Source: Ruminiclostridium papyrosolvens C7
GTDB lineage: Bacteria > Bacillota > Clostridia > Acetivibrionales > DSM-1351
Reading direction: 5' to 3'
Length of the DNA stretch: 64,000 nucleotides
NCBI RefSeq assembly: GCF_000421965.1
Contig: NZ_ATAY01000028.1
Coordinates: 22,007-86,006, forward strand
Shown: one piece after another, positions 61,156 through 64,000 of the stretch
Position numbering within the stretch: position 1 is the first letter of the stretch
Layout: every line of letters begins with the position of its first letter
Notes under the pieces: generated by a model
What the model saw: only the letters and a program-made list of their open reading frames with translations
Told to the model about the DNA's origin: nothing
The model's database searches: none
Position numbers and translations under genes: made by a program

Positions 61156-61190
61156 ATCCTCACATCCTCACCTTTTATTCATTATGCGTT

Positions 61191-61433
61191 CTATTCTTCC
61201 GTATTTTCTTCGTAGTCTTGTGCTGTTGCTGCATAAAGCAAATTTGGATTAACGCCCATTGTTTCGGCAACAAACCTTTTTACACCTTCATATGCTTCTT
61301 TACAATCTGGGTTTGATGGTGGGTTATCTATTGGCACATCAACTTTTATATAAGCTTCTGCTAATTCACCTGTTTCATTGTCTGATGCAAACCCCAATGA
61401 TTTATCAGCCCTAAAATAAAAAGATTTTTTCAT
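61191..61433 (-). CDS. Hypothetical phage protein
   Basis: An 80-residue acidic protein (MKKSFYFRADKSLGFASDNE at the start, FVAETMGVNPNLLYAATAQD). ATG 61433 follows GAGGGAAT. No family recognised. Confidence 0.55.
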   Translation of the reverse strand: MKKSFYFRADKSLGFASDNETGELAEAYIKVDVPIDNPPSNPDCKEAYEGVKRFVAETMGVNPNLLYAATAQDYEENTEE

Positions 61434-61474
61434 AATTCCCTCAACTTTCTGCACCTTCGTGCGTAATAGACTAA

Positions 61475-61675
61475 TTAACCGTGCTTATTATCAATTGGCG
61501 TGTAGTTATCTGCATTCATCCAAACCCACTTGCCATTGAAATAAACAAGGAATTCGGCTTCCCCTGGTTCTCTGGCCATTCTTGTTGAAGTCCTTACACC
61601 GTACACGGATACTGTCATTTTTTTATTGTTTCGATATCTATCCTTTCCATTGACCTCAAATAAGCTTTTAGGCAT
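61475..61675 (-). CDS. Hypothetical phage protein
   Basis: A 66-residue protein (MPKSLFEVNGKDRYRNNKKM, then SVYGVRTSTRMAREPGEAEF and NGKWVWMNADNYTPID). It lies 3 bp after the HNH gene. A beta-rich small protein of unknown role. Confidence 0.55.
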   Translation of the reverse strand: MPKSLFEVNGKDRYRNNKKMTVSVYGVRTSTRMAREPGEAEFLVYFNGKWVWMNADNYTPIDNKHG

Positions 61676-61678
61676 CCT

Positions 61679-62026
61679 TTATACCAACCTTTCAAAATAA
61701 AACTTCCCGTCAAAAGGCTTTATATATACAATCCCGTGGTCAATGGCTACCTTTACTATGTAGATGTTATAAATTCGTTCGTGCAAGGTTTTCATCGTTT
61801 CCCGGAAAGTCTCTAGGTTATCTGCTCGTTTATAATGATTACAGCGTCGACATGACGGGTTAAGATTTTCAAAACTATTTATTTCTTCACGGCTTTTTGA
61901 CTTAGCCCAGTTCCTTTGCGGTTCGATGTGGTCTACTTGCATATCCTTGAATTCTATTTTTCTTCCGCAGTAAGCGCAATGTCCGTTATATTTTTCGTAT
62001 ACTGCTTGCCTAATTTCTTTTTTCAT
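61679..62026 (-). CDS. HNH endonuclease, second copy
   Basis: A 115-residue HNH protein (NGHCAYCGRKIEFKDMQVDH, LNPSCRRCNHYKRADNLETF) with CxxC pairs for zinc and DHIEPQ at the active site. It is encoded among early genes, distant from the terminase. It may be a homing or DNA-processing enzyme. Confidence 0.85.
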   Translation of the reverse strand: MKKEIRQAVYEKYNGHCAYCGRKIEFKDMQVDHIEPQRNWAKSKSREEINSFENLNPSCRRCNHYKRADNLETFRETMKTLHERIYNIYIVKVAIDHGIVYIKPFDGKFYFERLV

Positions 62027-62332
62027 TTACACCATCCTTTCAAACCCTAAACTTTCAGCTAACCTGTTTATTTTGTATTTCTTCCTAATTTCAATATCCT
62101 CTGGTTTTATCTCTAAACGATCATTGACGATAATTTTTAACTGTTCAAGCATGATTTCAACATCCGCAATTTCGTCAATAAGTGCCTTTCTGTTATTACA
62201 TTCATACTTGAATTTGCATATTTCTTTTATGAGTTCAGACAATTCTTCTACAGCCTTGTCTAATTGTCTAGGTACTCCCTTTATACTTATTGCAGCAATG
62301 AGTATCTGTTCCGCATATTTATCCAAGTTCAT
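62027..62332 (-). CDS. MazG-like nucleotide pyrophosphohydrolase
   Basis: A 101-residue helical protein with VEELSELIKEICKFK and LIDEIADVEIMLEQLKII, the ExxE...ExxD pattern of the MazG/dUTPase-type all-alpha NTP pyrophosphohydrolases. It would clean nucleotide pools or lower ppGpp during infection. ATG 62332 follows AAAGGGTG and overlaps the ASCH-like gene stop. Confidence 0.8.
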   Translation of the reverse strand: MNLDKYAEQILIAAISIKGVPRQLDKAVEELSELIKEICKFKYECNNRKALIDEIADVEIMLEQLKIIVNDRLEIKPEDIEIRKKYKINRLAESLGFERMV

Positions 62333-62979
62333 CACACCCTTTCAAACTCAATAACCCATACCCAGGGGTTGTCGCAAAATTGGTAGGGTTCTTTGTAACA
62401 TTCATCCCAAGTTTTCAGGAAAGATACAGTATCATTAAATCCTTCTGCTTTTATATCTTCCGGCCTAATAACTTCCAACCGTTCAACCCTCACGTCAGTA
62501 ACCTTTAAAAACAATCGTGCTGCAGACCGTGGCATATGTATGGACGGAAATTTACGCCATATCCTATCAGGCTTAGCTGCTGAATATGCCCCATTTTTCA
62601 AACCTTCTGGATAATCTGTATTAGGTTCATTTGGTGGTGTACCATCTGCTACATAAAAATATCTATTCGAGCCTTTCCGACTACTGTATTCATCATCATC
62701 CGGATATGACATTGTCCATGTTCCTGCTTGCCAAAAGCTTTCCCTAACCCAAAGAATGTCACCGACTTCAAGAGACTTATAAAACATAAAATCTTTGCTT
62801 GACTGGTCTGCATTTTCTTCCATCCAACAAGCCATTCCACCAACTTCATGCTGTATTACACATTTTAATTGTTCTTTAGGCTGTGGCTTAACAATCCTTC
62901 TCGTCTGTGTTTTCTGCCCGGATAAGATGGCCTTAACCATTTCGGTATTAAATAAAATCGGTCTTTCCAACTCAATCAC
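62332..62979 (-). CDS. ASCH-domain-like phage protein
   Basis: The 215-residue protein begins with RPILFNTEMVKAILSGQKTQ and TRRIVKPQP, the hallmark of ASCH-type phage proteins, followed by EVGDILWVRESFWQ and ending LKVTDVRVERLEVIRPEDIK. ASCH domains bind RNA or modified bases. Its role in the phage is unknown. Confidence 0.78.
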   Translation of the reverse strand: MIELERPILFNTEMVKAILSGQKTQTRRIVKPQPKEQLKCVIQHEVGGMACWMEENADQSSKDFMFYKSLEVGDILWVRESFWQAGTWTMSYPDDDEYSSRKGSNRYFYVADGTPPNEPNTDYPEGLKNGAYSAAKPDRIWRKFPSIHMPRSAARLFLKVTDVRVERLEVIRPEDIKAEGFNDTVSFLKTWDECYKEPYQFCDNPWVWVIEFERV

Positions 62980-63397
62980 TCTCCTTCATCAGTTCGGGGT
63001 TCTGATAAACATTTCCGACAACCTCAAATGCTCCAAAATCACTCCAGATACAATATTGGTTTTTTGTTGACTCATCATTCGCGACAAACTGGCACCATAT
63101 ATTGCAATATGTAACAGGCAACGGTTTATAATGCTCTCTTCTTAACTCTCCGTTACTACCAACTGACCGCCACAATCTTAATATATCCCCCTCGTAAATC
63201 TCCCGTCCGTTCTTGTCGTGCAGTCCAGTGTATTGTCCTACTGTTTCGGGGTCAACTTCATGTATCCAGTTCCCAAAATCTTCGGAGCTATCATCGTATA
63301 TTTTGAATACTCCAAACTGTTTTACCAGATAGCCATAAACCCACTCGCCATTATCTATCCGCTTACCTCTGAATTTAATCTCCCTCAACGTCCTCAC
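62972..63397 (-). CDS. YopX-family phage protein
   Basis: A 141-residue protein (REIKFRGKRIDNGEWVYGYL, DPETVGQYTGLHDKNGREIY, EGDILRLW) matching the YopX family common in Gram-positive phages. Function unknown; overlaps the next gene by 8 bp. Confidence 0.88.
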   Translation of the reverse strand: MRTLREIKFRGKRIDNGEWVYGYLVKQFGVFKIYDDSSEDFGNWIHEVDPETVGQYTGLHDKNGREIYEGDILRLWRSVGSNGELRREHYKPLPVTYCNIWCQFVANDESTKNQYCIWSDFGAFEVVGNVYQNPELMKESD

Positions 63398-63406
63398 TCC
63401 CTCTCT

Positions 63407-63673
63407 TTATCCTCGGTCACATTCAATTACTGGCTTGCCACAAATATTACATGTGGGTTCGCTTTCATAAACGTAATTACTCGTTTGCTCTGCCTGTATC
63501 TCTCCATCAGCCATTTTGTCTATTTCTTTATAAGCATCATTAACCCCGGGTTCGTATGTTAAGCAGTAACCATCCTCGCTTATATGTATCCGTTCTTCTA
63601 TTAGATTCTTCATGCAGCAATCCTCAAAATAGTGCTTGCACTCCGATTTTTCACACATCATATTAATTGCCAT
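63407..63673 (-). CDS. Cys-rich small phage protein
   Basis: An 88-residue protein with seven Cys (MAINMMCEKSECKHYFEDCC and CNICGKPVIEC), suggesting one or two zinc-binding knuckles. ATG 63673 follows GGAGTGAGG. It overlaps the upstream gene by 11 bp. Family unknown. Confidence 0.6.
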   Translation of the reverse strand: MAINMMCEKSECKHYFEDCCMKNLIEERIHISEDGYCLTYEPGVNDAYKEIDKMADGEIQAEQTSNYVYESEPTCNICGKPVIECDRG

Positions 63674-63971
63674 CGTCCTCACTCCTTTGCTTTAATCTAG
63701 ATTCCCAGTGGTCGCAATCACGTTTAATTACATCTGACAGTGAAAAATACTTTGTAAAGTCCAATAAGTCAAATTCACAGCCTATTCCTTTTACCGGTAG
63801 TCCTTCGTGTTGTTCTCTTGTATTGAATTTACAGGTTAAACATGTTTTATTTTTCTCGTTATAAAAACAGAATTGTTCGTGAGTATATGTATCTGTGCTT
63901 TTGAAGTAGATTCGTGGAGTACGTTTGTATTTCTTGCAGTGCTCACATTGATACACTGTGCGTTCAATCAT
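63663..63971 (-). CDS. Cys-rich phage protein
   Basis: A 102-residue protein (TVYQCEHCKKYKRTPRIYFK, CLTCKFNTREQ) with two CxxC pairs. A zinc-binding domain is likely. ATG 63971 follows AAAGGGTGATG and overlaps the stop of a gene at the window edge. Confidence 0.6.
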   Translation of the reverse strand: MIERTVYQCEHCKKYKRTPRIYFKSTDTYTHEQFCFYNEKNKTCLTCKFNTREQHEGLPVKGIGCEFDLLDFTKYFSLSDVIKRDCDHWESRLKQRSEDDGN

Positions 63972-64000
63972 TCGTCATCACCCTTTCTTGGCTCGCACTT
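63968..64000 (-). CDS. C-terminal tail of a phage gene, partial
   Basis: The last codons of a frame (KCEPRKGDDE) end in TGA overlapping the ATG of the next gene (ATGA), as in the coupled genes of this block. Too short to identify. Confidence 0.4.
   Translation of the reverse strand, partial: KCEPRKGDDE

Overview
Organism and general character. The window is AT-rich, low-GC Gram-positive DNA with strong purine-rich ribosome binding sites. It carries an endospore germination operon (gerA-gerC-gerB type), CarD-like regulators and a clostridial type of AgrD-like peptide. This points to a spore-forming clostridium, plausibly near the Ruminiclostridium/Clostridium cellulolyticum group; the genus is inference. 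Coordinates 1-18300 are chromosomal. The rest is two phage-derived units on the minus strand that lie back to back.

Chromosomal part. Positions 1-3470 hold a metal-homeostasis group: a CobW/COG0523 GTPase, a GTPase-permease fusion cut by the left edge, a divergent Fur-family regulator and a GNAT acetyltransferase. Then come two overlapping CarD-like genes, a divergent pair of a condensation-like acyltransferase and an acyl-CoA/AMP ligase, an IS6-type transposase scrap, a TetR-controlled apbE/FMN-binding pair with two matching operators, the germination operon, an initiator tRNA-Met, a cyclophilin lipoprotein and a BtrH-like papain-fold protein.

Unit A, about 18.3-31.5 kb, is a contractile tail plus lysis cluster (PBSX/Xkd-type order: sheath, tube, frameshifted chaperone, tape measure, LysM, gpD-like hub, baseplate proteins, fibre, holin, endolysin). 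It has no capsid, portal, terminase or integrase gene. It therefore looks like an R-type phage-tail bacteriocin (tailocin, diffocin-like). A divergent XRE repressor and an ArpU-like factor sit at its upstream end, and a perfect LexA-type box sits beside a small gene at its downstream end.

Unit B starts at a 61-nt 3' fragment of a tRNA-Leu(UAA) gene (31596-31656), which reads as one attachment site of a prophage. It continues past the right edge. It is an HK97-type siphovirus: ClpP-type protease, portal, capsid, two terminase subunits, HNH, connectors, tail genes, fibre, amidase, holin, integrase, and early genes (J-domain, MazG-like, YopX, ASCH). Between its attachment site and its integrase it carries an agr-like quorum-sensing set (AgrD-like peptide, AgrC-like kinase, LytTR regulator) but no AgrB, along with a structured, promoter-rich intergenic region. 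A FtsK-like ATPase and a replication-relaxation protein lie beside a striking GC-rich tract. A secreted homologue of the tail protein's C-terminus is inserted in reverse orientation between the tail genes. A second tyrosine recombinase sits next to inverted repeats.

The points most worth pursuing are the capsid-less tailocin with its programmed -1 frameshift, the prophage-borne agr system without agrB, the secreted tail-domain mimic, and the repeat arrays that look like binding sites for the phage late regulator and the second recombinase.
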